From NCBI GenBank assembly GCA_905221605.1, contig CAJNDS010002244.1, positions 136,501-200,500 on the forward strand: a DNA stretch of 64,000 nucleotides, given 5' to 3'. Positions 53,276-63,944 of this stretch are shown here, in pieces. Position numbers and translations under genes: made by a program. Each line of letters opens with the position of its first letter. Position 1 is the first letter of the stretch. Source of the DNA: Symbiodinium natans. Taxonomy: Eukaryota; Sar; Dinophyceae; Suessiales; Symbiodiniaceae. The notes beneath the pieces are model-generated. The model searched no databases, was not told the DNA's origin, and worked only from the letters and a program-made list of their open reading frames with translations.

Positions 53276-54252
53276 TCAAGTACGGTGTTGGGGACCCTTT
53301 TCCAGAATAATGCCAAGCGGACTCTGTGGGACACCTACCAGGTCCATGGAAAGAAGAGATCCCCCCATCCCGCTAAACCCTAAACCCTTTTTGCATCCGG
53401 GCCTGGGGAGTCGGACTAAACCCTAAACCCTAAACCCTAAACCCTGAACCCTGAACCCTAAACCCTAAACCCTAAACTCTAACTCCCCATCCCCCTTTAA
53501 ACAAAAACCAAAAACAGGACCGACACGTCTGAAACAGCTCAGAACGGCGCAATCGTCCTTCCAAAGCTCATCGGCCGACTCGGAGAATCCTCAGCAGCTC
53601 ATGACTTAGTTGTCCAGTAACCTGGGGGAATTAAAGGTTAACCTTTGGGATTGTAAGGGGATTATACTACCCCAAAAGGATACTGGTTACCTACTCTACT
53701 ACTAGAATGAAGGACAAATGCACTTTACATGACATTGTAGGGGTTCTTGCTTATGGTTTATATAATTAGGGTTTGGGGTTTAGGGTTCCCGAGGTTTGGA
53801 ACGTTTCTTCATTCAGGGGTAGTTCACCACTTCGACATCTGTCGTGCATGCAAGATAAAATCGCTGATGCAACTTCGACGTCGAACCTCTCAGGGATGAG
53901 AAGGTTTAGGGTTTAGGGTTTAGGGTTTAGGGTTTAGGGTTTAGGGTTTTGGGTTTTGGGTTGTGGGTTTAGAGTTTAGGGTTTAGGGTTTGGGGTTTAG
54001 GGTTGTCCCAAAAAGGCCTGCTAGTCGAGCGCAGAGAAGCCCGAGCGCAGCGACAATCTCACTCGGAACCTGTCTTGATGATTCACCTTTTCCGAGACCG
54101 TCCAAAATATGAAAGGCAACGTTTTCACTACATCGCTGTTCCCAGCTTCGTCAGCAAGAGCTTGGAGCAAAGCCTGCGTTGTTTCCGGGTTTAGGGTTTA
54201 GGGGGTCAGCATCAACATTTTTGGCCTGGGTTGTGCCGCTGCCAGTGCTCAT
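53276..54252 (-). CDS. Five-exon protein of about 104 aa, family not recognised
   Basis: Exons 54252-54211, 54173-54070, 53886-53840, 53589-53527, 53334-53276 join in one frame from ATG to TGA (53276-53278). The product starts MSTGSGTTQAKNVDALLQAL, continues through DVVKTLPFIFWTVSEKV and ASAILSCMHDRFSESADELW, and ends ILEKGPQHRT. It looks helical, like one or two ARM/HEAT-style repeats, but that is only an impression. Duplications at the four junctions: GCTG/GCTT, GTTC/GTTC, GATG/GATT, GTGT/GTGT, giving GC, GT, GA and GT donors with AG|G acceptors. A CAG lies 6 nt upstream of the ATG and could serve as a trans-splice acceptor. The last exon is the least certain; the gene could instead continue into 53226-53098. 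Confidence 0.68.
53335..53526 (-). mobile_element. Intron with GTGT duplication and CCCTAAA array
   Basis: GT-AG, exact GTGT. CCCTAAA/CCCTGAA units at 53416-53480. Confidence 0.6.
53590..53839 (-). mobile_element. Composite intron with IE-9 and IE-3 pieces (GA-AG)
   Basis: Duplication GATG/GATT. Holds an IE-9-like end (ACCCCTGAATGAAG, about 53800-53822), TTTAGGG-type repeats and an IE-3-like palindrome (about 53608-53705). Splicing joins SCMHDR to FSESADELW. Confidence 0.68.
53887..54069 (-). mobile_element. Intron with GTTC duplication and a long TTTAGGG array
   Basis: GT-AG. Exact GTTC duplications. The plus-strand TTTAGGG array 53905-54002 (with TTTTGGG and TTTGGGG variants) fills more than half of it. 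Confidence 0.75.
54174..54210 (-). mobile_element. 37-nt intron made of telomere-like repeat (GC-AG)
   Basis: Sense sequence starts GCTGACCCC, contains CCCTAAACCC and ends ACGCAG. Read-through hits a stop within a few codons, whereas splicing joins KNVD to ALLQALADEAG in frame. Flanks GCTG/GCTT. Confidence 0.65.
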
Positions 54253-54756
54253 GATTCAGCTGAGGCTGGGTTCGCGGGAGGGCTTGTAGCCATTTAGGGT
54301 TTAGGGTTTAATTAGGGTCGAGGGTTTCCGACACTCACCTGGGGTGTTTGTTCGGGACAAATGATTTGAAAGGTAAGCCTTGGATGTTAATATGAGGGAG
54401 AGGAGGTTTAGTTGAGGTTGATGTGGGCGTTTACGAACGCAGGGGACCCTAGATCCCCAGATCAGATAGTAGGATCCACTTATAATAAGGACCCTAATAC
54501 GGTACCTCGGTACCCCTCTCCAATTTCGGAAACCCGAAAGTTGACGGCCTTGCTAAACACCAGGTCCACCGCAGCCGATTCCCGGAGAACAAGAAGAGGT
54601 TTTAGGGTTTGGGTTTAGGGTTTAGGGTTTAGGGTTTGGGGTTATTAGGGTGGGCGGCCGTCCATGCAGCACCTGGGTTGTACCAGGATGACCCATTGAG
54701 AATCTGCTCGCTGCCAAGTACCCAAGAGCCCCCAATTTCCCCCTTGACTAAGGAAA

Positions 54757-54872
54757 CTAGGCTGCCCAGTAACCAAGGCTTAAAAAGGGTGCCCTTTTTT
54801 TGCTTAAAGGGGTTTATAAGGGAACCTAAACCCCCCCCAAAAGGGAATAAGGGGTACTACTGGGCATCCTAG
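54757..54872 (+). mobile_element. IE-3 copy, GAAA/GAAC flanks
   Basis: CTAGGCTGCCCAGTAACC ... CTACTGGGCATCCTAG. Left flank holds an IE-9 end, suggesting insertion into IE-9. Confidence 0.8.
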
Positions 54873-55779
54873 GAACTTGCGCCTTGAAAACCAGGCGAAG
54901 GATTCCCTACGGTCGTTTTTTAAGGTCCATATTCCTGAGTTAAAGGGGTCTATTGCTGGGGTGGCCTCCAAACACCCTGACAAATAAATAAATATACATA
55001 TAAATAAATAAATATATATATATGTATATATATATATATTAATATGGGGTCACTTAGCCTTATAAACACCAAAAGGGAACATATAAGATGTTCCAAAATC
55101 CAACCGAGATTGGGCTCTCTGAGTACACTGACGGTCAACAATCAACATGTCACTTCTCACGGTGGGCGTGTTTGCCCATGACGGAATGCCAACTCCCTAG
55201 ACCTTACCTGGAGGTTCATGAGAAGTTATAAGCAGGGTTCTAGGCTTAGGGTTTAGTAGCTGTACTTATGACCCTGTTTACTGTGCTTATAAACCTACTT
55301 CCAGGGTTAACCCTAAACCCTAAACCTAGAGCGCAAAAGACCTTGACTTGGCACCGGGCGCACCATGTAGTGGGTAACAGGAGCCTAGGTGATCATGAGC
55401 AGTTAGGGTTTAGGGTTTAGGGTTTAGGGTGTAGGATCTGTAGCCAATCTTAAACACGCAGAGTCTCAACCCCCTCCCCCACCCCCCGACCCCAATGGAA
55501 GATAGTTAATTTGAGAAGTCTACGAGGAACCCGAGTTTACCATTTGCTCAAGAACCCCCCCAAAAAAGATGATAATCCCCATATTACCCTTATGAGGAAC
55601 AATTGTTTTCTACCTAGTAGTTGTTCTAGTCACGGACTGAGGGCGATGCGCGGAAACCTGCGGCTTGGAGAAATGCGATCTCAAATCCAAACCCCCCCCC
55701 CCCAAGGAGCCCAATACGCCCCTCATTGAGGAATGTAGGGTTTTGGGTTTAGTGACTCAAGTTCGTAGGAATCCTTAGA

Positions 55780-55925
55780 TGCTTTAAGTCCCTCCCCATG
55801 CAAGGCCACTAACCCAGCACGTTCCACCCGCGCCCCTGGCCCCCCAGAGGCCCGCACGCCACCACAGTAGGGCCGTTTCCAGCCGAAAGACCTCAAGTTT
55901 CTCGGGGCTCGGCATTCTTGGGGTA
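55780..55925 (-). CDS. Exon-like segment
   Basis: Minus frame MPSPEKLEVFRLETALLWWR, then AGLWGARGAGGTCWVSGLAW. A second minus frame is open too. Just right of it is an IE-10 element (55920-56080). Family unknown. Confidence 0.22.
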
Positions 55926-57010
55926 GTTCCATGGTCCCTTAGTATGGGCCCTTAAAAAGGGGACCCCTTGTATACTCCTTATATACCCTATGCAACCCAA
56001 GGGCCCATATCAGAACCGTTTAAGGAGGGTAAGGGACCATCTTTAGGGGCCCCATGAAGCTACCCTTAGATGCATTTTAGGGTCTAGGGCTTAGGTGTTT
56101 TTTTTGTTAAAAGGGTTTGTGGCTTGCGGTTTAGGAAGTTTCTAAACCGACCAAGGAATAAGAATCGGATAAGCTTTATTACGCCTACGAAATAAGGATG
56201 CCGAATCAAGTTTAGACTTCAAATATTGGCTAAGTTCCTTGACTAGAAGAGTAACCTAGGAATCAAGAGAGTGCCCTTTTTGGTCTGAAGGGGCTGGCAA
56301 GGGGGAACCGAAACCCAGCAAAAAGGAATAGCGGCCTACTCTGGCTCCCTAGTTGAAATGTGCAGTACCCTAAACCCTAAACCCCGAACCCTAAAGGGAC
56401 GGCCAAGCTAGAGAACCGCTCATGTGTAAAGAGTTCGTCTCTCCCCAACAGTGACATGGCAGACTATTCACTTTGAACAAAGAGTTTTGCGCTCATATAT
56501 GTATACTTTATGCATATGGGTGGCTGTAAAAAATGACAATCCCTTTTGGGGTACCCTAAATATCAGGTGCCGTATTAGAATAGACCAACATTTTGACAAC
56601 CACCTATGTATGCACAGACACGTTTATACACACATGTGTCTCGAGTACGCATTCCGATACTTCAGAGGCCTGCGCCATACTCTACTCCCCTTCAAAAGCC
56701 ATGAGGCCAACAAAACATGTCTCACCCTCGAACCAAGACATAATTCCTAGGCGAGCCTATGAGAACCCTTAGTCTTCTGACTTCTGACTTTGTCCAGGGC
56801 GCAGGGATGTACAGCCCACGCGCAGAAGCTCAATGCCAGGATCCTCGCGAGCATTTGCTTAGGGTGAAGGGTTTCGGGTTTGCACGTCCGGACAGGAAAA
56901 AGCTAGGGCTTTTTGGCGTATGGGAAAAGGGTTTAAGGTGACTTCGGGAGCAGTTCACAAGAAGCCGCATTGTGCCGTGAACACTGACTGCATACGCGTC
57001 ATTTGGTGCA

Positions 57011-57088
57011 GGTGGTAGCGGAAGTCGTCAAGAGTGGATCGGCATTCTGGAACATCTGGAAAAGATCAAGTTGATGAAGGAAATCTAA
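57011..57088 (+). CDS. Terminal exon-like segment, plus strand
   Basis: AG|GTGG acceptor, then GGSGSRQEWIGILEHLEKIK, LMKEI and TAA at 57086-57088. AT content rises right after the stop, as expected for a 3' UTR. Family unknown. Confidence 0.4.
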   Translation, partial: GGSGSRQEWIGILEHLEKIKLMKEI

Positions 57089-57257
57089 ATTTAAATGGCC
57101 GAGATAATTGAAATTCTCATCTCTTCATGGAAGCATGAAAAACGCAAAGCCGCATCCTTCAAATCAAGCCAGGGTGTCCCCCAAGAACTAGCACAACACA
57201 AAGAACTACAGCAGAGCCTTCAGCTAGACCCTAGACCCTAAACCCTAGAAACAGGAT

Positions 57258-57372
57258 GGCGATGGGTTCAGACATTTTATCGGGGCTTCGCATCGACACC
57301 AAATTCACACGAAGGGCCGCCCCTAACATGATTGAAGGAATCGTCCTTCAGCAATGGGTGCTGGAAACGCCC
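57258..57372 (+). CDS. Exon-like segment, plus strand
   Basis: Open frame MAMGSDILSGLRIDTKFTRR, then AAPNMIEGIVLQQWVLETP. The minus frames over the same bases are broken or poorer. An IE-9-like element begins right after it (GATACTCCTTAAAGGG). No family recognised. Confidence 0.4.
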
Positions 57373-57479
57373 AGATACTCCTTAAAGGGTATGCCTTGCA
57401 TGATATAGGGATCCTGCCTCGAGTTTAAGGTACTCTAGTTTAATGTCTAGTCCTTCACTAAAACCCTAAGCCCTAAACC

Positions 57480-57605
57480 CCTCTCTGGGGTCTCATCTCG
57501 AACTCAACACGCATGTGACGCGCGCAGACGCTTGCCTGGGGAATGGCTGCTGGCGGGTAGGCTCCCTGGCAGCTGTTTGCAGGTTCATGCTCGGATGGGC
57601 TATTA
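57480..57605 (-). CDS. Exon-like segment, minus strand
   Basis: Open for over 120 nt: PSEHEPANSCQGAYPPAAIP, then QASVCARHMRVEFEMRPQRG. No stop on this frame; other frames have stops. Family unknown. Confidence 0.33.
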
Positions 57606-57725
57606 GGCCTTATGGGGTTTACGATAGTAGGGGTACCTTATTGGCGTCCTTACTATAAGGGGATCCTACGATTTGGGGATCTATTTTAGGGGTCCCTTAC
57701 TATTGTAAACCCCCTTAGAATCCCC
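57605..57725 (+). mobile_element. IE-11 palindrome
   Basis: TATGGGGTTTACGATAGTAG ... CTATTGTAAACCCCCTTA with a second internal hairpin. Relatives at 42520-42605, 44995-45085 and 54420-54505 (GGGTGTTTACGAAA, ATAGTAGGAT). Confidence 0.75.
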
Positions 57726-58720
57726 ATAATCCAACCCTCCCTATACAGGGCCTGTTTTTTAGGAGTGATAGGGTATATTATAATAGCCCATCCTGGTCGG
57801 CTCTGATAACCCTACTGCTTAGAAGCTGTCCCATCAACATCCAGAACCAGCCAATGCAACTGTCAAGGATCAAGGATTTAGGGGTTTGGGGTTTAGGGTT
57901 TTGGGTTCAGGGTTTAGGTTTAGGGTTAAGGGTTCAGGAGTTTAGGGTTTAAGAAATCCGGAGACCGACGCTTCTGGTGATCAACTGCAAAAACCTGAAA
58001 CCTCCACCAGGAGGGCCTCCTGTATAAGGAGAGCAATGAGGGCCCGGAAGGTCAATAAGGGTGAACAGCATACAGAATATATGCACATGCACACATTGCG
58101 CTCTACACCCTTTTTAAAACCTAGGCCCTCGTACCTAGACCGCTAACCAGCCCCAAGCCTACCCTAAACCGTATAAACAGTGCCACATGAGCACCTGGAG
58201 GGTCAGAGTATAAGTACACTGCTCCTTGCGGTTGCCTTCTAAGAGCTGACGCCTACAAGTAGGTTATAAAAAAAGACACCCATACAAAGAGGACATGATT
58301 TTTTACATACCTTGAGGTGTTAGGTAGAGTTGCAGGGTTAAGTAAGGATTAGCACAAGAAACCTTTGTTGCTTGCGTACGAAATGCGACGCAGACCCTAA
58401 AACCCGAAAAAAAGCTGCGCCCAGGAACCTTTAAGGCAGCTCGTTCGCTAGGACTCCTTGAAAGCAGGGATACCCTAAACCCTAAACCCTAAACCCTAAA
58501 CCCTGAACCCTAAACCCTAAACCCTAAGGGCTTAGGGTTTAGGGTTTTGCTCTAGGGTGGCCTCTAAAACCCTCTGACCTGAGTAGAATCCTCTTAATCC
58601 CTTCAACGAGGGGAAGATGAAATTCCATGAAATTACCCCAAGGTCCTACCGACTTCGTTCTAAGTAGGCCCTATATTGGGTTTCAAGTAGAATAGTTACC
58701 GTACTCATAACCCTAAACCC

Positions 58721-58875
58721 TACTTGGAGGTTCATGGTACTTACTAACCACTTATAACTGGGCTTATAACCCTACTTATAATTGGGATAACCCCTATAAG
58801 GCCCTTTAGGGGTATTGTAGGTAGGGTTATAAGTACAGCTATCATTGGTTAGTAAGTACCATGCACCTCCAAGTA
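58721..58875 (+). mobile_element. IE-5 copy
   Basis: TACTTGGAGGTTCATGGTAC ... ACCATGCACCTCCAAGTA; very like the copy at 6294-6445, including ACCACTTATAACTGGGCTTA. Confidence 0.85.
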
Positions 58876-59004
58876 AACATCCCTAAACCCTAAACCCTAA
58901 ACCCTAAACCCTAAACCCTAAACCGTGTTCAGCCCTTACTCTCTGAGGGGGAAACCCTCCAAGTCGTCCAAGGTTACAACCCTCCCAGGTCGAAGAACGT
59001 AACG

Positions 59005-59150
59005 GTTTAGGGGTTTAGGGGGGGTAAGGGGGTTTAGGGAGGTTTAGGGGGTTTAGGGGGGTTTAGGGAGGTTTAGGGGGGTTTAGGGGGGTTTAGAGGG
59101 GTTTAGGGGGGTTTAGAGGGGTTTAGAGGGGTTTAGGGGGGTTTAGGGCT
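59005..59150 (+). repeat. Decamer array GGTTTAGGGG / GGTTTAGAGG
   Basis: About 13 tandem decamers, a G-rich telomere-like variant able to form G-quadruplexes on the plus strand. Confidence 0.92.
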
Positions 59151-59164
59151 AAAGCCCTGAATTT

Positions 59165-59272
59165 CAAAGGTCGTGCCAGCATCGCCGATGGGCATGGGAG
59201 GCTGACCGGGCTCCAATCGCTGAGGCCGACCTCGTTGACGGTGGCCACCTCAGCTCTGAAAACGTTTCCTTC
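59165..59272 (-). CDS. Fibronectin type III exon
   Basis: Acceptor AG|GAAG at 59272. The frame reads EGNVFRAEVATVNEVGLSDW, then SPVSLPCPSAMLA. This is the F-G strand signature of FN3 (FRxxVxxVNExGxSxWS). The preceding strands should be in an upstream exon ending at phase 0. A Pro-rich linker-like segment lies at about 59720-59765. Confidence 0.55.
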
Positions 59273-59784
59273 CTGTAGGGCAGGGCTGGGGTTTAGGGTT
59301 TAGGGTTTAGGGTTTGGGGTTCAGGGTTTCGGGTTTGGGGTTTAGGGTTGAGGGTTAAGGGTATAGGGCTGAGGGGTTCCCCAGCAACCAACGGGTGCTA
59401 GATGTTTTTGGCTACTTGGAGGTTCATGGGTAGGTATAAGCAGGGTTTTAAGTATGCTAACCCTGCTTATAGCCCTTCTTAACTAGGGTACTTATAAAAA
59501 AGCTTCATGGGTAGCAAGCAGTAGGGTTAGGAGTATGGTACCTGTACTTAGAGAACCCTACATAGGGTACTTTTAAACCTACTCGTAGCTACTCATGAAC
59601 TGTGGAGCAACTGGGATCTCACAGGGATCCTTGAGAGTAGTTCTGTGCAAGAAAGGAGTTTAGGGTTTAGGGTTTAGGGTTTAGGGTTTAGGGTTTAGGG
59701 CCAAGGGCTAAGGCTTGGTGAAACAGGCTCAGGCGGAGTTGGGAAGGGTAAGGCACCTCTTTCGGTCCACCTGGGCCCCGACTA

Positions 59785-59881
59785 CCAATTGCTTAAGACC
59801 CCCCAAAAAACATTCTTCCTTATAAGGGTAGGACCTTTTTTTTTTTTTTTTTTTTGGGGGGGGGTTCTTAAGCAAATAGTA
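59785..59881 (+). mobile_element. IE-6 copy with T19-G9 core
   Basis: CTACCAATTGCTTAAGACCC ... GGGGTTCTTAAGCAAATAG. Confidence 0.8.
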
Positions 59882-59883
59882 GA

Positions 59884-60012
59884 AGATTTGCCCGGCGGCC
59901 CATGGCCGGACCGTTATCTTACATTACTTTGGGAGGTTGAGGCAGGTTTTGATTTCTGTTTTCAGGCTGAATGCTTACTTTGTTTACCTGCCGCAATTCT
60001 GGATGTATTGAA
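59884..60012 (+). CDS. Exon-like segment
   Basis: Plus frame EDLPGGPWPDRYLTLLWEVE, then AGFDFCFQAECLLCLPAAIL; minus frames contain stops. It starts right after an IE-6 element and lies inside the span of the presumed minus-strand FN3 gene, so one of the two readings may be an intron. Confidence 0.27.
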
Positions 60013-60109
60013 ACCCTACACCCTACGCCCTACACCCTACACCCTAAACCCTAAACCCTAAACCGACACCTTCGAACCCTGTGTAACTCGATTCGAAGGA
60101 ACCCAAAGA

Positions 60110-60690
60110 GCGCATACATAAGAACTTAAGGTATATTAAGGGCCCAAACCCCCTTAACTAAGGAATATACCCTCAAGTAAATAAATTTGAAGGTTGATTC
60201 CTTAATTTTAATGGAGGCTCGTGGACCCAGTGAAACCCAACCTCGCATGGCAATGATGTTCCTATTGACAAGCATGGCTTCGGGTTTAGGGTTTAGGGTT
60301 TAGGGTTTAGGGTTTAGGGTTTAGGGTTTAGGGTTTAGGGTTTAGGGTTTAGGGTTTAGGGCATGGTCATAATCATAGCAATGATTCACTGCGCCTGTCA
60401 TAATGGAGCTTTTTTCCACTTCCACTCCCTTCCAATCTATCACGTGTCTGGCTCGGAGTGTTGTTGTTGTTTTTTTGTTGGGACGCGCAAAGAGTCCAAA
60501 CCCCCTTAACTAAGGAATATACCTTCAGGTAAATAAGAACTTCAGGGTATATTAAGAGCACAAACCCCCTTAACTAAGGAATATACCTTCAAGTAAAATA
60601 AGAACTTCAGGGTATATTAAGAGCCCAAACCCCCTTAACTAAGGAATATACCTTCAAGTAAAATAAGAACTTCAGGGCATGAGACCCTGG
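60110..60690 (+). mobile_element. IE-9 family tandem units interrupted by an array
   Basis: AACCCCCTTAACTAAGGAAT plus AAGTAAATAAGAACTTCAGG repeats at about 63-bp spacing (60498-60676, three units); a first unit lies at 60130-60190, before the TTTAGGG array 60280-60361. Confidence 0.72.
60280..60361 (+). repeat. Telomere-like array (TTTAGGG)
   Basis: Eleven to twelve units. Smaller arrays at 59658-59700, 61043-61088 and 61208-61275. Confidence 0.95.
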
Positions 60691-60695
60691 GGAAC

Positions 60696-60783
60696 TTGAC
60701 ACCGGAGGCATGGCGAAAGCATCTCCGTGCCCCTGGCCCTGGCGAAGTAGAAAGTACCAGGCTGCATGCCCAGGAGCGTGTAC
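60696..60783 (-). CDS. Fibronectin type III-like exon
   Basis: Acceptor AG|GTAC, then YTLLGMQPGTFYFARARGTE. The LxPGTxYxxRxRA pattern is the E-F region of FN3. Possible donor CAA|GTTC at 60696. Probably the same minus-strand multi-FN3 gene as 59165-59272; the join was not shown. Confidence 0.48.
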
Positions 60784-60789
60784 CTGGGA

Positions 60790-62412
60790 GACGGTTTTAG
60801 GGTTGAGGGTTTTAGGGGTTTAGGGGTTTAGGGGTTTAGGGTTTAGATGAAGATGGCCCCGAATAGTCCAAAAAACACTTAGCCAAGGCAAGCCCTCAAA
60901 ACTGAAGACCATGTTCGTAACAAGAACAAAGAACAGAGGCAGATAAGTTATTCTTAGCACTCGGAAGGAAGAACCCGTTACCCAGCAACATGGGAACGAA
61001 CCAAGCAAGTCCTTGGTTGTGTATCGGGCTGTGCACGAGAAACTAAACCCTAAACCCTAAACCCTAAACCCTAAACCCTAAACCCTCATGCCAACGAAAG
61101 AGACGTAGTTCACAGCTAAGAGGCATTGGACACTAACCCTTTGGAGCCTGGAAGCTGCTCAGGGGCCGGACCCTAAGCCCGAGACCCTAACAATAAACCC
61201 TGAACTCTAGGGTTTAGGGTTTAGGGTTTAGGGTTTAGGGTTTAGAGTTAGGGCTTGGGTTTAGGGTTTAGGGTGCCCATCGGAAAGAGCCAACCTCAGT
61301 ACTGGGCCGGTTCGTATTTGTCGGGGGAGATCCGACACGATCCTGCTTGTCCTGCAGGCGATTTTTGTTTGGGTTTTGGGATTTAGGGTTTAGGCTAAAC
61401 CCTAAATCGAAAACCCGTGAACCCTTTCGTCTAGCACCCCTTAAGCAATCTTCCTCACATGTGTTCGAGGGGTCCTACATCGATTTAGGGAAGAGTCTGG
61501 GTCTCTCTACGACATAAACTAGGGAACTTGGATTGAAATGATAAACGAAGGGGTCCTGACTATGACTATGAATTCAGAACCTTCATACGCTCAATTAAAG
61601 GGTATTCGGGCTCCATAGGTGTAAGCCACCTAGAATGGATGGCGTGCTTCAAACTCTAAACCCCAAACCCCCAAACCTTTTCCATGATGCTGTGATCTTG
61701 GATGCCGGATTCGGCTATCGGTTCTGGGGGGGGGGGGGGGGGGGGGGGTTGTGCCTGAACGTTGGGATTGAGGGAGTTGAACGCAGCCCCACTACCCCAT
61801 GGACGTATATATGTAGAGATCTATCACCAGCACAGTATCTGATTTGTTGATCTTTGCTGCATATGGAGTTATATACATGCCCAGAGGCCCAATACCCTTG
61901 AACTAAGGACTGTACCTTACTCCGTATCGGGATCCTTACTGTAGTATGATGCTTCAGGTATCTTCCTTACAATTCCCGAATTAAAAGGTCTTGGGCTCTC
62001 TGGGTACCTTTGTACATCTAACCTTAAAACCTGAACCCCTTAAAGTCCTTTAGAAACATGTTCCTAGATATAGTCCTCTTAGGCCCAATAAGGTTTAGGG
62101 TTTAGGGTTTAGGGTTTAGGGACAATATAAAAATACCCCAAGGGCCTACAGAGAATATGTGTCTTCGCCATCATGCGATCCCGGTGCCCCTAAACCCTAT
62201 ACCCTAAACCCTAAACCCTAAAAGCACCACACAAGAAGGAATAGGGCTGAGGGCTTGGGGCATAGGGCTTAGGACTTAGGGTTTAGGGTGTAGGGGCATA
62301 CGGTGCCTGAGTCCATGATCGAGAACCCTATAGAATTCTAGGGTGGAAATTCACCTTTTTATCCCTCAACATAGAATACGTAGACTCCAAAGACCTGTTA
62401 AAGTAAGTCAAA
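60790..62412. other. Unassigned
   Basis: Arrays, a G18 run (61727-61747), IE-9 and IE-4 copies. 61290-61375 is open on both strands (plus PIGKSQPQYWAGSYLSGEIR). Nothing else recognised. Confidence 0.45.
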
Positions 62413-62601
62413 ATGATTAAGCCTGACCATATACCAGCGTTTCCGACAATCAGGGGTCCCTTTGTTATGAAAGGATTCTACTCTACTTGTGAAGAAATGG
62501 GGCTCCTTTCAATTTTACAGAAAGCCTACGTCCTTCATCTGCTGGATGACGCCCCGGAAGCCTGGTACACGGTTTTTAGGGTTGAGGGCAAGGGAGTGTG
62601 A
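62413..62601 (+). CDS. Exon-like open frame
   Basis: MIKPDHIPAFPTIRGPFVMK, then EMGLLSILQKAYVLHLLDDA, PEAWYTVF. An internal TTTTACAG before AAAGCC could be an acceptor, so the real exon may be only the last third. Family unknown. Confidence 0.25.
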   Translation: MIKPDHIPAFPTIRGPFVMKGFYSTCEEMGLLSILQKAYVLHLLDDAPEAWYTVFRVEGKGV

Positions 62602-62892
62602 GGCAGCAGTACGCAGTGAACCCTAAACCCTAAACCCTAAACCCCAAACCCTAAACCCTAAACCCTTTCTTGAACCGAGACTCTATACGTCAGCTGGCAC
62701 GATGACAATTGCATCGACTTACTTCCTAGAAACTAAATGCGACACCCAAGAACGTCAAGCGACCTCAACCTCAAGACCTGCAAATCGACGAGCCCACGAA
62801 ACATCCTCCAGCCGACATATTGACAGCAGCACTCCAGAATCATGCCACAGCTTTCGAATCCAAGAAGGAATCTGCGGCAAGTGAGCATCCAG

Positions 62893-63010
62893 GGTTTAGG
62901 GCCGTTTAGGGTTTGTCTGCTTCCGCCCAGACGTCCAAGGCCCACAGCTCAGGCAGGCCCATACGAATGTATGCCACATGCTGCAACAGGCCCTGGCCAA
63001 TGCAAGCCTA
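62893..63010 (-). CDS. Exon-like segment
   Basis: AG|GCTT acceptor, minus frame ACIGQGLLQHVAYIRMGLPE, then LWALDVWAEADKP and stop. A plus frame (FRPDVQGPQLRQAHTNVCHM) is also open. To the left (62733-62880) three frames are open and none is preferred. Confidence 0.25.
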
Positions 63011-63579
63011 AATCCTAAACCCTAAGCCGTGGCCAATCCACAAAGTCGTGGAGGTCAGGCTTTCCAATTATATTAACCCTAAACAAACCCCAAACACCTT
63101 AAACCCTAGACCCGAACTCCAAGAAGTACCACAGGGATCCTTATCATAATTTAAGCTTTGTTCCTTTAACTAAGGTTGGGGTATGGGGCCCTCTTTGGTT
63201 GTTGAACTCTCTGGGCCACGTGGCTTTTTCTCATGAATAAGCAACGGGGTTCGGGAAATCTCTTCTGTCTAGGAGTCGTATCTTGGACCCTTAAGGTTGT
63301 GCTCTGGGGTTTTGGGGGACCGTTTTAAAAAGATCCTTAAGGTAGCATTACGGCCATAATAGGGGTATGCTATGGGGAGCCTATCGGGGTACAATTTTAA
63401 AGGTACGAGTCTTCATCCCATGATGCTTGTTGGATCCGTTCAAGGCGATTCGACTATCAGACTATATAACCCTAAACCCGAAACCCGAAACCCGAAATCC
63501 TTGACCTAAACTCAACCCCTGCCCGAACCTTCCCAAATCTCCCAAAACTACTGAGCTAAGGGTACTGAACCCTTTTTTT

Positions 63580-63716
63580 GCCACAGACTCGTATCAGCCG
63601 TTTTGGAAGACATGGCGCTTGAGACAACACTGACAGAGTCTCCAAGCGAACGCCGAGAAGCCCGATTGTTCGAAGAGCTTTGCCAAACTTCGAAGTTCCG
63701 GAATGCTCAAGTATCC
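63580..63716 (+). CDS. Exon-like segment, possible 5' exon
   Basis: A T7-GCCACAG tract precedes a frame HRLVSAVLEDMALETTLTES, then PSERREARLFEELCQTSKF. An internal ATG starts MALETTLTESPSERREAR. The polypyrimidine-AG could be an intron acceptor or a spliced-leader acceptor. Minus frames here are also open, so the strand is uncertain. An IE-9 element follows (about 63717-63858). Confidence 0.33.
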
Positions 63717-63944
63717 CGAGAGCCCTTAAAACCCCTGAATTCACGAATACTCAAACCCTAAGACTTAAACCTTAAACCCTTTAGCCATAAAAGGGGCCCT
63801 TATTATGATTCAAGGAATATTCCTTTGCTGAGGGGTTTTCAGGGCTCTTTGGGTAGTGGCGCCTGGCTCAATGAAGACTCCGCGGCGCGCCTGGCGAAGC
63901 AGCACGTGGGGGTGTAGTGTAGTGCGTAGGATTCATGAACAACT

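Larger units (their letters stand above)
54253..57010. other. Upstream region of the 104-aa gene and repeats
   Basis: IE-3, IE-5, IE-6, IE-7, IE-9, IE-10 and IE-11 copies, TA microsatellite 55000-55045. Short frames at 54655-54725 (minus VLGSEQILNGSSWYNPGAAW) and 56790-56870 are possible exons only. Confidence 0.45.

Noticed and set aside
59930-59955. CTTTGGGAGGTTGAGGCAGG resembling a primate Alu end
   Set aside because: Only about 20 bp match and flanks are unlike Alu; not enough to claim contamination.
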